Below are positions 7,388 through 15,866 of a DNA stretch of 64,000 bases, one piece after another (the stretch's first letter is position 1; every line of letters begins with the position of its first letter). The notes beneath the pieces are model-generated. The model was not told where the DNA came from. It saw only the letters and a program-made list of their open reading frames with translations, and made no database searches. Origin of the DNA: Virgibacillus siamensis (GTDB lineage: Bacteria; Bacillota; Bacilli; Bacillales; Amphibacillaceae); assembly GCF_900162695.1 (NCBI RefSeq), contig NZ_FUIH01000007.1:992001-1056000 (forward strand), written 5' to 3'. The position numbers and the translations under genes are program-made.

Positions 7388-7816
7388 ATGAGTATTAAAA
7401 ATAAGATAAAAACATTTTTCACGATGGATGACGAATATGAATATGTAGAAGAACAGGATGAATACCCGGTTCAGGACCAGAATCAAAATCAATCAAGACA
7501 AAATGTAGTGAATCTGACCAGCATGCAGCATCCAACATCAAAGGTGGTGCTGTGTGAACCAAGAAACTATGATGAAGCACAGGAAATTGCTGATAATGTT
7601 GTTAACAGACGGGCGGTTGTTCTCAATCTGCAGCGTGTTGATCATTATCAGGCAAAACGTATTGTGGACTTTTTAAGCGGTACGGTATACGCGGTAAATG
7701 GCGATATTCAAAAACTTGGTGCACAAACGTTTTTATGTTCACCAGATAATGTTGATGTATCCGGAACCATTACGGATATGTATGATGAGGACGATGAATT
7801 TGAAAAAGGATGGTAG
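7388..7816 (+). CDS. sepF: Cell division protein SepF
   Basis: SepF binds the FtsZ C-terminal peptide, assembles into large rings and serves as a membrane anchor for the division ring, overlapping with FtsA. The 142-residue product has the N-terminal amphipathic segment (SIKNKIKTFFTM), an acidic and Gln/Asn-rich linker, and the C-terminal SepF domain from about residue 55 (KVVLCEPRNYDEAQEIADNV, then QAKRIVDFLSGTVYAVNGDI and GAQTFLCSPDNVDVSG). It begins after AAGCGGGGTGA. The next gene, ylmG, starts only 6 bp after the stop. Confidence 0.95.
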   Translation: MSIKNKIKTFFTMDDEYEYVEEQDEYPVQDQNQNQSRQNVVNLTSMQHPTSKVVLCEPRNYDEAQEIADNVVNRRAVVLNLQRVDHYQAKRIVDFLSGTVYAVNGDIQKLGAQTFLCSPDNVDVSGTITDMYDEDDEFEKGW

Positions 7817-7822
7817 GATTTA

Positions 7823-8098
7823 ATGAATCAACTCTATATGATTTTATATTTTGCACTGGAAATATACAGCTATGCCATAATAATCTACATTTTAATGTCC
7901 TGGTTCCCCGGTGCACGCGAATCGTCATTCGGCGAGTTTTTTGCTAAGATTTGTGAACCATATCTGGAACCGTTTCGCAGGATCATTCCGCCAATCGGGA
8001 TGATTGACATTTCGCCAATTGTTGCGATTCTTGTCTTGTATTTCGCTCGTGCCTTCGGATTACCGGTACTATTTAACATGCTGAGCAGCTGGTTCTAG
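7823..8098 (+). CDS. ylmG: YggT family membrane protein YlmG
   Basis: A 91-residue YggT-domain protein with two strongly hydrophobic membrane segments (about residues 5-28 and 60-88) and the family signature around LMSWFPGARESS and YLEPFRRIIPPIGMIDISPI. Relatives are linked to division-site or chloroplast nucleoid functions, but the molecular role is not settled. The start lies close behind sepF with a weak AGGATT site, suggesting translational coupling. Its stop codon TAG overlaps the GTG start of ylmH by one base. Confidence 0.9.
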   Translation: MNQLYMILYFALEIYSYAIIIYILMSWFPGARESSFGEFFAKICEPYLEPFRRIIPPIGMIDISPIVAILVLYFARAFGLPVLFNMLSSWF

Positions 8099-8874
8099 TG
8101 GATATTTATCAGCATTTCCGTGAAGAAGAACAACCCTTTATTGATAACGTACTTTCCTGGATTGAACAGGCTGAGCGAACATATCAAGTGAAACTGACGG
8201 ATTTTCTGGATCCAAGGGAACAGCAAATTGTGGACATGCTGATTGGCACTGGCGGCAGGGATATTAATGTTTACATGAATGGCGGGAATGAATTAACCGA
8301 GCGGAAGCGGGTCATTCTTGCCCCTTTGTACGATACAATTGATAATGAAGATTTTCAGCTTACATTATTACAGGGGTCCTATCATGAAAAATTTGTAACC
8401 ATGACACACCGGGATGTTATGGGGGCGTTTTTATCACAGGGAATAAAACGTCAAAAGCTTGGTGATATTATTGTCGGGAACGGGTTGATTCAGATTGTTG
8501 CAGCTGATGAAATTGCTCCCTATATCATTGCAAATCTGACATCGATTAAACAAGCAAAGATCAGATTGGAAGAAAAGCCGTTAACATCCCTGGTTGTTGA
8601 ACAAAAAAACTGGAAGACTGCTGATAAAACAGTGTCATCTTTACGGCTTGATGCTGTGTTGAAGGTGATTTACAACCTTTCCAGAAAAGATGCTGCGGAA
8701 ATGATTAACAAGCAGCTTGTTAAAGTCAATTTTAAAATTGTAGATGATACTAAATTTTCATTACAAGAAGGAGACCTGATTTCGTTACGTGGCAAGGGTC
8801 GGAGCAAATTGGAACAAATTAATGGCCGGACGAAAAAAGATAACTGGAACATTACAATAGGTATTTTGCAATAA
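8098..8874 (+). CDS. ylmH: S4-domain RNA-binding protein YlmH
   Basis: YlmH carries an S4 RNA-binding domain at residues of about 180-240 (SLRLDAVLKVIYNLSRKDAAE, then KQLVKVNFKIVD). Recent work places YlmH homologues on stalled 50S subunits as ribosome quality-control factors; rqcH is elsewhere in this window, so the two could act in the same pathway. The 258-residue length is normal. Translation starts at GTG 8098, overlapping the ylmG stop as TAGTG, so reinitiation after ylmG is likely. Confidence 0.9.
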   Translation: MDIYQHFREEEQPFIDNVLSWIEQAERTYQVKLTDFLDPREQQIVDMLIGTGGRDINVYMNGGNELTERKRVILAPLYDTIDNEDFQLTLLQGSYHEKFVTMTHRDVMGAFLSQGIKRQKLGDIIVGNGLIQIVAADEIAPYIIANLTSIKQAKIRLEEKPLTSLVVEQKNWKTADKTVSSLRLDAVLKVIYNLSRKDAAEMINKQLVKVNFKIVDDTKFSLQEGDLISLRGKGRSKLEQINGRTKKDNWNITIGILQ

Positions 8875-8967
8875 ATCACCTGATAAGCAGGATTTTCCTG
8901 TTATTTGTCGAATAAATTTAAGAGTAATTATGCAGTGATCTATTATTTTCATAAGGAGGTGGCCGGA

Positions 8968-9474
8968 GTGCCATTAACACCACTTGATATCCATAATAAA
9001 GAATTTACTAGAGGCTTTCGGGGTTATGATGAAGATGAGGTCAATGAATTTCTTGATCAGGTTATAAAAGATTATGAGATGACGATTCGGGAGAAAAAAG
9101 ATTTGCAGAACAAAGTGGAACAGCTTAATGAAAAACTGGGACACTTTACAAACATTGAAACAACATTGAACAATTCCATTCTGATTGCCCAGGAAACTGC
9201 TGAGGAACTGAAGGGAAATGCAACCAAAGAGTCCAAACTCATTATAAAGGAAGCAGAGAAAAATGCGGATCGGATTATTAACGAGGCGTTGAACAAATCC
9301 CGTCGTATTTCAATGGATGTTGAAGAACTCAAGAAACAGGCAAAAGTTTTCCGTACCCGGTTGAAAATGCTTGTAGAAGCTCAACTTGAATTGGTCGGGA
9401 CAGATGACTGGGATGAACTGTTTGAAGAAGATTTTGACCAAGAGCTGGAGGTAGCAGCGGAAAAAGAATCATAA
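8968..9474 (+). CDS. divIVA: Septum site-determining protein DivIVA
   Basis: DivIVA recognises negatively curved membrane at poles and septa, positions MinCD through MinJ, and anchors the chromosome origin during sporulation. From GTG 8968 the protein is 168 residues and starts with the family N-terminus PLTPLDIHNKEF and GFRGYDEDEVNEFLDQV, the lipid-binding domain; long heptad-repeat coiled coils follow from about residue 30 and an acidic tail ends it. The start is supported by AAGGAGGTG just upstream; a longer frame from 8905 would add 21 residues of unlikely sequence. It ends the ylm operon. Confidence 0.95.
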   Translation: MPLTPLDIHNKEFTRGFRGYDEDEVNEFLDQVIKDYEMTIREKKDLQNKVEQLNEKLGHFTNIETTLNNSILIAQETAEELKGNATKESKLIIKEAEKNADRIINEALNKSRRISMDVEELKKQAKVFRTRLKMLVEAQLELVGTDDWDELFEEDFDQELEVAAEKES

Positions 9475-9477
9475 GGC

Positions 9478-9506
9478 TTGACGATATACGAATTTTTACA
9501 TATAAT
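9478..9506 (+). promoter_or_regulatory. Sigma-A promoter of the ileS T-box transcript
   Basis: TTGACG at 9478-9483, a 17-bp spacer and a perfect TATAAT at 9501-9506. It overlaps the end of divIVA, so ileS has its own promoter and the transcript should begin near 9513. Confidence 0.85.
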
Positions 9507-9529
9507 TCATTACAATAATATTAAAAATA

Positions 9530-9768
9530 TGATGATCGGGGCAGTAGGAATTTATGTTGCTGTTTAAGCGAGTCGGGAAATGGTGGAAGCCTGATACAGA
9601 AATTTATTCCGAAGATCACCCGGGAGTAATCCATTCTGAATAAAGTAGGAACGGACGTATTGTTCACGTTACGGACATCGAGTGAATTTAAAATGGAACT
9701 GTTTTAAATTTATAAGGGTGGTACCGCGAGTCTTCTCGTCCCTTTCTGGGATGATGAAGGCTTTTTTT
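9530..9768 (+). promoter_or_regulatory. T-box leader (isoleucine) controlling ileS
   Basis: A T-box riboswitch senses uncharged tRNA-Ile and lets transcription continue when isoleucyl-tRNA is scarce. The T-box core GGGTGGTACCGCG is at 9716-9728. The terminator pairs AGTCTTC TCGTCCC (9729-9742) with GGGATGA (9748-9754) and GAAGGCT (9756-9762), followed by a T run. In stem I the specifier is read as ATC at 9615-9617, flanked by the usual GAAG-ATC-A and followed by GGGAGT, agreeing with the isoleucine gene downstream. This leader fills nearly all of the 327-bp gap between divIVA and ileS. Confidence 0.93.
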
Positions 9769-9801
9769 AATTGTTAAGATTATACAAGGAGGAAATGCAC
9801 C

Positions 9802-12558
9802 ATGGAATATAAAGATACATTATTGATGCCTAAAACCGAATTTCCGATGCGTGGCAATTTACCGAACAAAGAACCAAAGCGACAGGAAAAATGGGAAGCG
9901 GAACATATTTATGAAAAAGGGCAGGAGCGGACAGAAGGGCGTCCATTGTTTGTTCTGCATGACGGACCGCCGTATGCAAATGGGGATTTGCACATCGGTC
10001 ACGCCATGAATAAAATTTTAAAAGATTTCATCACGCGTTATAAGTCGATGTCGGGCTATCATGCTCCGTATGTCCCCGGTTGGGATACGCATGGGCTTCC
10101 AATTGAAACAGCCCTGACAAAAAAGAAAAAAATTAAACGCAAGGAAATGAGCATCGCTGATTTCCGCCAGAAATGTGCAGAGTATGCAATGGGACAAATT
10201 GACAATCAGCGTACACAGTTTAAAAAATTAGGAGTTCGCGGTGATTGGGATGATCCATATATTACGTTGACGAAAGATTATGAAGCTGCACAAATTAAAG
10301 TGTTTGGGGAGATGGCCAAAAGAGGTTATATTTACAAAGGTTTGAAGCCGGTATATTGGTCCCCTTCTTCTGAATCAGCTTTGGCTGAAGCCGAAATCGA
10401 GTATCACGATAAACGTTCGCCGTCCATTTATGTCGCTTTTGAAGTAACGGATGGCAAAGGTGTTCTGGATGAAGGTGACAAACTTATAATCTGGACGACA
10501 ACCCCTTGGACAATTCCTGCAAACCTTGGGATCAGTCTGCATCCGGATTTTGACTATGTGGTCGTTGCAGTTAACGGTGATAAGTATGTGCTTGCACAGG
10601 ACCTTTTGGAAACAGTGGCAGAAGAACTGGACTGGGAAAACCCGGAAGTTATTAAAACATTTAAAGGGAAAGAAGCTGACCGCGTAGCAGCAAAACATCC
10701 TTTCTATGACCGGGATTCGCTTGTTATGCTTGGTGAGCACGTTACAACGGATGCAGGTACAGGTTGTGTTCATACAGCACCGGGACATGGGGAAGATGAC
10801 TTTTACGTCGCAAAGTCGTATGGAATTGATGCGTTATCTCCGGTCGATGACAAAGGTGTTTTCACGAATGAAGCACCGGGATTTGAAGGATTGTTTTATG
10901 ATAAGGCAAACAAGCCGATCACAGAGAAGCTGGAGGAAGTCGGGGCATTGCTGAAACTGAGTTTTATCACGCATTCCTATCCACATGACTGGCGCACGAA
11001 AAAGCCGACGATCTTCCGTGCTACGTCACAATGGTTTGCATCCATTAAGGATTTTCGTCAAACGATTTTGGATGAAATTAAACGAATTGACTGGTATCCT
11101 GCATGGGGAGAAACACGATTGTACAACATGGTCCGTGACCGTGAGGACTGGTGTATTTCCAGACAAAGGACATGGGGAGTGCCAATTCCTGTTTTCTATG
11201 GAGAAGACAATACTCCAATCATTACTGATGAGACAATCGGGCATGTTTCGAAGCTGTTTGCTGAACATGGTTCAAATATCTGGTTTGAACGGAATGCAAA
11301 AGACTTGCTCCCGGAAGGATTTACATCTGAACATAGCCCGAATGGTGAATTTACAAAAGAACAAGACATTATGGATGTTTGGTTTGATTCCGGATCCTCT
11401 CATGAAGCAGTATTGAAAGGGAGAGACGAACTGCAGCGTCCAGCAGATGTTTATCTGGAAGGCTCTGACCAATATCGCGGCTGGTTCAACTCATCATTGT
11501 CCACAGCTGTTGCTGTCACAGGAAAAGCACCTTATAATGCTGTCATCAGCCATGGTTTTACATTGGATGGTGAAGGCAGGAAAATGAGTAAATCGGTAGG
11601 GAACGTGATGGATCCCGCAAAAATCCAGAAACAACTTGGTGCCGATATTTTACGGTTGTGGGTATCATCAGTTGATTATCAGGCGGATGTCCGTATATCA
11701 CAAGATATTTTGAAGCAAATTTCCGAAGCGTACCGCAAAATCAGGAACACAATCCGCTTTATGCTGGCTAACTTGTCTGATTTTGATCCAAAAACAGAGG
11801 CGGTTCCGGAGAAAAATATGGAAGAGGTCGATCGGTATATGCTTCATCGCTTGCAGAACTTGCTTGCTTCCGTTCGGAAAAGTTATGAGAACTATGAGTA
11901 CTCACCAATCTACTCACAAATCCATAATTTCTGTACCGTGGATTTAAGCTCTTTTTATTTGGATTTTGCAAAAGATGTCTTATATATTGAAGCAGCAGAC
12001 AATCACCGTCGCAGAAGTATCCAGACCGGCTACTATGAAATCTTAACGACGCTGGTAAAACTGCTGACACCGATCATTCCGCATACAACAGATGAAGTGT
12101 GGGAATATATTCCTGGAGTTGAAGAAGAAAGTGTGCAGCTCACAGATATTCCCGAGCCAAGGAAAATTACGAACTTTGAACACGCACAGGAAAAATGGGA
12201 TTACTTCATGAAAATTCGTGATGATGTTCTTAAGGCACTTGAAGAAGCCCGAAACGATAAGGTGATCGGTAAGTCACTTGAAGCTGCTGTCACCATTGTA
12301 CCAAAAGACAAAGAAACAAAAGAAGTACTGAACAGCATTCCAAACATCCATCAACTGCTCATCGTTTCCGGTGTGGAGATTGCAGATGAGGCACCTGAAG
12401 CTAAAGAATACCGTTATGTAAATGTTGAGGTTGTTAAACATTCCGGTGAAAAATGTGAACGTTGCTGGGTGGTTTCCGAAACCGTGGGAGAAGACAGTAA
12501 CCATCCAGGTCTTTGCAGCCGTTGCGCTGAAATTGTCAACGAACATTACGCTGAATAA
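9802..12558 (+). CDS. ileS: Isoleucine--tRNA ligase
   Basis: IleS charges tRNA-Ile in two ATP-dependent steps and edits misactivated valine. The 918-residue protein has the class I signature HIGH in GDLHIGHAMNK (near residue 58), the CP1 editing domain with TTTPWTIPANLG, the KMSKS loop at about residue 594 (GRKMSKSVGNVMDP), the anticodon-binding domain, and a C-terminal zinc motif CERCW...CSRCA. The C-terminal zinc motif and a length near 920 fit the bacterial type 1 enzyme. The start follows AAGGAGG. In B. subtilis ylyA separates ileS and lspA; it is absent here. Confidence 0.97.
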   Translation: MEYKDTLLMPKTEFPMRGNLPNKEPKRQEKWEAEHIYEKGQERTEGRPLFVLHDGPPYANGDLHIGHAMNKILKDFITRYKSMSGYHAPYVPGWDTHGLPIETALTKKKKIKRKEMSIADFRQKCAEYAMGQIDNQRTQFKKLGVRGDWDDPYITLTKDYEAAQIKVFGEMAKRGYIYKGLKPVYWSPSSESALAEAEIEYHDKRSPSIYVAFEVTDGKGVLDEGDKLIIWTTTPWTIPANLGISLHPDFDYVVVAVNGDKYVLAQDLLETVAEELDWENPEVIKTFKGKEADRVAAKHPFYDRDSLVMLGEHVTTDAGTGCVHTAPGHGEDDFYVAKSYGIDALSPVDDKGVFTNEAPGFEGLFYDKANKPITEKLEEVGALLKLSFITHSYPHDWRTKKPTIFRATSQWFASIKDFRQTILDEIKRIDWYPAWGETRLYNMVRDREDWCISRQRTWGVPIPVFYGEDNTPIITDETIGHVSKLFAEHGSNIWFERNAKDLLPEGFTSEHSPNGEFTKEQDIMDVWFDSGSSHEAVLKGRDELQRPADVYLEGSDQYRGWFNSSLSTAVAVTGKAPYNAVISHGFTLDGEGRKMSKSVGNVMDPAKIQKQLGADILRLWVSSVDYQADVRISQDILKQISEAYRKIRNTIRFMLANLSDFDPKTEAVPEKNMEEVDRYMLHRLQNLLASVRKSYENYEYSPIYSQIHNFCTVDLSSFYLDFAKDVLYIEAADNHRRRSIQTGYYEILTTLVKLLTPIIPHTTDEVWEYIPGVEEESVQLTDIPEPRKITNFEHAQEKWDYFMKIRDDVLKALEEARNDKVIGKSLEAAVTIVPKDKETKEVLNSIPNIHQLLIVSGVEIADEAPEAKEYRYVNVEVVKHSGEKCERCWVVSETVGEDSNHPGLCSRCAEIVNEHYAE

Positions 12559-12571
12559 ATGAACATGTATA

Positions 12572-12611
12572 CCCCCTCCACGCTGGACATATAGCAGGAG
12601 GGGAATTTTTT
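12572..12611 (+). terminator. Intrinsic terminator after ileS
   Basis: CCCCTCC (12573-12579) pairs with GGAGGGG (12597-12603), followed by AATTTTTTG. It separates ileS from lspA. Confidence 0.8.
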
Positions 12612-12663
12612 GTTTTTTTATGGTAAAATGCAAAGGGAACTAAATGAAATCGGAGGATACTAC

Positions 12664-13134
12664 ATGGTTTGGTATTACATTGTTGCACTCATTATTATTG
12701 GAATAGATCAGCTTACCAAATGGATTGTCGTGAAAGAAATGGATCTTTACGAACAGATAACAATTATTGAAGACTTTTTCTATCTGACTTCTCACCGAAA
12801 CAGCGGTGCGGCCTGGGGAATACTGCAAGGAAAGATGATTTTTTTCTATATTATAACGATTATTGTCATCATCGGTGTCGTGTACTATATGCAAAAGTAC
12901 GCACGTGACAGTAAATTGCTCGCGCTGTCTTTGAGTTTGGTTTTGGCTGGGGCAATTGGAAACTTTATTGACCGGCTGTTCCGGAAAGAAGTTGTTGATT
13001 TTCTCGACTTTGTAATTGTTGGCTATGATTATCCAATCTTCAATGTTGCAGACTCGTCATTGGTAGTTGGTGTTATTTTACTGCTGATTGCCACGTTTAT
13101 GGATGAAAAGAAGAAGGGAAACAAATCAAAATGA
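12664..13134 (+). CDS. lspA: Lipoprotein signal peptidase (signal peptidase II)
   Basis: LspA removes signal peptides from diacylglyceryl-modified prolipoproteins in the membrane. From ATG 12664 (preceded by CGGAGGATACTAC) the product is 156 residues with four hydrophobic helices. The two catalytic aspartates are visible: Asp103 in GAIGNFIDRL and Asp130 in FNVADSSLVVG; the N-terminal IGIDQLTKW and the middle HRNSGAAWG are also typical. A longer frame starting at 12610 would run into the ileS terminator and is not favoured. The stop overlaps the next gene by 4 bp. Confidence 0.95.
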   Translation: MVWYYIVALIIIGIDQLTKWIVVKEMDLYEQITIIEDFFYLTSHRNSGAAWGILQGKMIFFYIITIIVIIGVVYYMQKYARDSKLLALSLSLVLAGAIGNFIDRLFRKEVVDFLDFVIVGYDYPIFNVADSSLVVGVILLLIATFMDEKKKGNKSK

Positions 13135-14042
13135 CTGAATATCAGCATACTGTTATGGAATCAGAAAACAAAGCCAGAATTGACAAGCTGTTAAAAGAAC
13201 TTATTCCGGATGTATCACGGTCGCAAGTACAGTCCTGGATTAAGGATGAACACGTCATGGTTAATGACCGGCGTATAAAAGGAAACTATAAATGCCAGAC
13301 GGGTGACCAAATCCGCTGGACAGTACCAGATCCGGAACCACTGGAATTAGTACCGGAAAATATACCACTTTCAATTGTTTATGAAGACAGCCATCTTCTT
13401 GTTGTAAACAAACCAAGAGGAATGGTTGTTCATCCGGCAGCAGGTCATCAGACCGGGACGCTCGTTAATGCATTGCTCTATCATTGTGACGATTTGTCAG
13501 GCATAAACGGGGTTGAACGGCCGGGAATTGTCCATCGGATTGATAAGGATACAAGCGGGCTGCTAGTAGTAGCTAAAAACGATCTGGCTCATGCCGGATT
13601 GACTAAGCAGCTTGCCAAAAAAGACGTGGACCGTAAATATGAGGCGATTGTCCATGGTGTAATTGAACACGAAAATGGCATAATTGATGCTCCAATCGGC
13701 AGAGATCCGAATAATCGTCAGAAAATGGGGGTTGTGGAGAACGGCAAGCCTGCCGTAACGCATTTTCAAATATTGAAGCGTTTTAATACATTCACACATA
13801 TTGAATGCCAGTTGGAAACAGGACGTACCCACCAAATACGTGTTCACATGAGATATATCGGTTTTCCATTGGCCGGGGACCCAAAATATGGGCCAAGAAA
13901 GACACTGGAAATGGATGGTCAGGCATTGCATGCAAAATCTTTAGGATTTACCCATCCATATACTGCGGAATGGATGCAATTTGAAGCGGAAGCACCGGAA
14001 TATTTTCAGGACCTGCTGCTGAAGCTGGAAAAAATGTATTGA
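13131..14042 (+). CDS. rluD: RluA/RluD-family 23S rRNA pseudouridine synthase (YlyB)
   Basis: This enzyme isomerises specific uridines in large-subunit rRNA to pseudouridine. The 303-residue protein has an N-terminal S4 domain (RIDKLLKELIPDVSRSQVQ) and the RluA-type catalytic domain with HRIDKDTSGLLVVAK, containing the catalytic aspartate, and the later ETGRTHQIRVHM. It overlaps lspA by 4 bp, so translation is coupled. Target positions are assumed from RluD; the B. subtilis name is ylyB. The pyrR promoter overlaps its stop codon. Confidence 0.92.
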   Translation: MTEYQHTVMESENKARIDKLLKELIPDVSRSQVQSWIKDEHVMVNDRRIKGNYKCQTGDQIRWTVPDPEPLELVPENIPLSIVYEDSHLLVVNKPRGMVVHPAAGHQTGTLVNALLYHCDDLSGINGVERPGIVHRIDKDTSGLLVVAKNDLAHAGLTKQLAKKDVDRKYEAIVHGVIEHENGIIDAPIGRDPNNRQKMGVVENGKPAVTHFQILKRFNTFTHIECQLETGRTHQIRVHMRYIGFPLAGDPKYGPRKTLEMDGQALHAKSLGFTHPYTAEWMQFEAEAPEYFQDLLLKLEKMY

Positions 14043-14067
14043 CAGAAAGCCATCCGTTTGCCATAAT
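14039..14067 (+). promoter_or_regulatory. Sigma-A promoter of the pyr operon
   Basis: A perfect TTGACA (14039-14044), a 17-bp spacer and CATAAT (14062-14067). The -35 box overlaps the rluD stop codon, and the transcript would start just upstream of the PyrR-binding loop. Confidence 0.8.
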
Positions 14068-14098
14068 AAAACAAATGAATAAATGACCTTTAAGAAAT

Positions 14099-14193
14099 AG
14101 TCCCGTGAGGCTAAAAAGGATCGGAATAATGACCGTATGTGCTGTACGTGTATACAAATCCCTTTTTTCCTCATGGAGAAAAGGGATTTTTTA
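14099..14193 (+). promoter_or_regulatory. PyrR-binding attenuator, operon leader
   Basis: The PyrR-binding loop AGTCCCGTGAGGCT (14099-14112) is an exact match to the anti-antiterminator consensus. The intrinsic terminator pairs AAATCCCTTTT (14156-14166) with AAAAGGGATTT (14179-14189), followed by a T run. When UMP is plentiful, PyrR holds the loop, the antiterminator cannot form and transcription stops before pyrR. Confidence 0.95.
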
Positions 14194-14208
14194 TTGGAGG
14201 TGTGTTGT

Positions 14209-14760
14209 TTGGAAAAGAAAACGGTGGTGCTTGATGAAGCAGCGATGAACAGAGCGCTAACCAGAATCGCACATGAAATTGTTGAAAAAAACAAAGGCGG
14301 TGAAAACCTTGTGCTTGTCGGGATCAAGACACGTGGTGTTCCACTGGCTAAGCGACTTCAGGAAAAAATAAGCAGGATTGAAGGAATAACGGTCCCAATT
14401 GGTGAGCTGGACATCACGCTTTACCGGGATGATCTGGAAACGAAAAGTCATGATCCTGAATTAAAAGATACGAACATTGATGTTGCGCTTGACGGAAATA
14501 AGGTAATCCTCGTTGATGATGTACTCTATACAGGAAGAACAGTCCGTGCAGCTATGGATGCCGTGATGGATGTTGGACGGCCGGCACGAATACAACTGGG
14601 GGTTCTTATCGACAGGGGTCATCGTGAATTGCCGATACGGGCGGATTATGTAGGGAAGAACATACCGACTTCCGAGAAAGAAATTATCGTGGTGAATCTG
14701 CAAGAATCAGATAATCAGGATGAAGTAAGTATATATGATAATAAATATCCGAGCCTTTAA
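14209..14760 (+). CDS. pyrR: Bifunctional pyr operon regulator / uracil phosphoribosyltransferase PyrR
   Basis: PyrR binds UMP or UTP and then the leader RNA loops of the pyr operon, causing attenuation; it also has uracil phosphoribosyltransferase activity. From TTG 14209 the product is 183 residues (B. subtilis 181), beginning EKKTVVLDEAAMNRALTRIA. The PRPP-binding loop VILVDDVLYTGRTVRAAMD is intact, as are VGIKTRGVPLAKRL and DRGHRELPIRADYVGKN. The TTG is chosen because GGAGG (14196-14200) lies 8 bp upstream. It controls both attenuators found here. Confidence 0.95.
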   Translation: MEKKTVVLDEAAMNRALTRIAHEIVEKNKGGENLVLVGIKTRGVPLAKRLQEKISRIEGITVPIGELDITLYRDDLETKSHDPELKDTNIDVALDGNKVILVDDVLYTGRTVRAAMDAVMDVGRPARIQLGVLIDRGHRELPIRADYVGKNIPTSEKEIIVVNLQESDNQDEVSIYDNKYPSL

Positions 14761-14763
14761 CCA

Positions 14764-14856
14764 AATCCAGAGAGATTTGAAAGGCTGCCGGGAAACACGT
14801 GTGGGGAAATGGTACACGTTTATCTCTTTGCAGCCTTTTGCAAAGAGATTTTTTTA
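14764..14856 (+). promoter_or_regulatory. PyrR-binding attenuator between pyrR and pyrB
   Basis: The binding loop AATCCAGAGAGATT (14764-14777) fits the consensus with one change. AAGGCTGC just after it can pair with GCAGCCTT near 14831 as an antiterminator. The competing terminator pairs ATCTCTTTGCA (14822-14832) with TGCAAAGAGAT (14839-14849), followed by seven T residues. The ~100 bp between this terminator and pyrB holds no recognisable gene. Confidence 0.92.
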
Positions 14857-14960
14857 TGAAATTATGATGTATTAACTTTTGCACTTGCTGTCAGATACCA
14901 GAAGGCGATGCCAAATATGTGGAATGCCACTAAAAAGATTGTGAGGGAGAATGAAGGACT

Positions 14961-15866
14961 ATGCGACATTTTGTATCGACAAGAAATCTTTCAGCTAAAA
15001 CGCTCTTTTCAATTTTAGACAAGGCGGAACAGATGCGCCGCGGGATTGAAAAAATACCAAATCAGCTTTTTGCAGCCAATTTGTTTTTTGAACCAAGCAC
15101 ACGGACAAAAATGAGCTTTGTTGTAGCGGAGCGGAAATTGGGTATCGAAACACTCGATTTTCAAATGGAATCATCAAGCGTTGTCAAAGGCGAGTCATTG
15201 TATGATACAGCAAAAACATGTGAGGCAATCGGTGCAAACATGCTGGTTGTCAGACATTGCGATGACTATTGGTATAAAGAACTCGAAAACTTGTCAATGC
15301 CTGTTATTAATGCTGGCGCGGGCAAAGGAGAGCATCCCACACAATGCTTGCTTGACTTATTGACAATTTATCAGGAATTCGGATCCTTTACCGGATTGAA
15401 AATTGTTATCGCCGGGGATATCAGCCATAGCAGAGTCGCACGCTCCAATGCGTACGCCCTAAAGACACTTGGGGCAGATGTTTACGTTGCAACCGCTCCT
15501 GGTTTTGAAGATATGACAATGGATTTGCCGCATATTTCAATGGATAAGGCGGCAGAATCATGTGATGTTCTAATGCTGTTGCGAATCCAGCATGAGCGTC
15601 ACAGCAGAAAGTCTTATGATACGGTTTCATATTTGGAAAATTACGGATTGACTATCGGAAGAGAACAAAAAATGCAAGATCATGCGATTATCTTACATCC
15701 AGCCCCTGTAAACAGGGGTGTCGAAATTGATTCATGTCTTGTTGAATGCAGCCGGTCAAGGATTTTTAAACAGATGGAAAATGGTGTCTACATTCGGATG
15801 GCAATTATCCAAACTCTCTTACAGGAATGGGGAATATATAATGAAAATACTCTTGAAAAATGCTAA
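14961..15866 (+). CDS. pyrB: Aspartate carbamoyltransferase catalytic subunit
   Basis: PyrB joins carbamoyl phosphate and aspartate, the first committed step of pyrimidine synthesis. The 301-residue protein shows the carbamoyl-phosphate site FEPSTRTKMSF, the catalytic-loop segment GAGKGEHPTQCLLDLLT, and the C-terminal HPAPVNRGVE. As in B. subtilis no pyrI regulatory subunit gene is adjacent, so control is by PyrR attenuation. The ATG follows GAGGGAGAATGA. Its 3' end overlaps the pyrC start by 26 bp. Confidence 0.97.
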   Translation: MRHFVSTRNLSAKTLFSILDKAEQMRRGIEKIPNQLFAANLFFEPSTRTKMSFVVAERKLGIETLDFQMESSSVVKGESLYDTAKTCEAIGANMLVVRHCDDYWYKELENLSMPVINAGAGKGEHPTQCLLDLLTIYQEFGSFTGLKIVIAGDISHSRVARSNAYALKTLGADVYVATAPGFEDMTMDLPHISMDKAAESCDVLMLLRIQHERHSRKSYDTVSYLENYGLTIGREQKMQDHAIILHPAPVNRGVEIDSCLVECSRSRIFKQMENGVYIRMAIIQTLLQEWGIYNENTLEKC

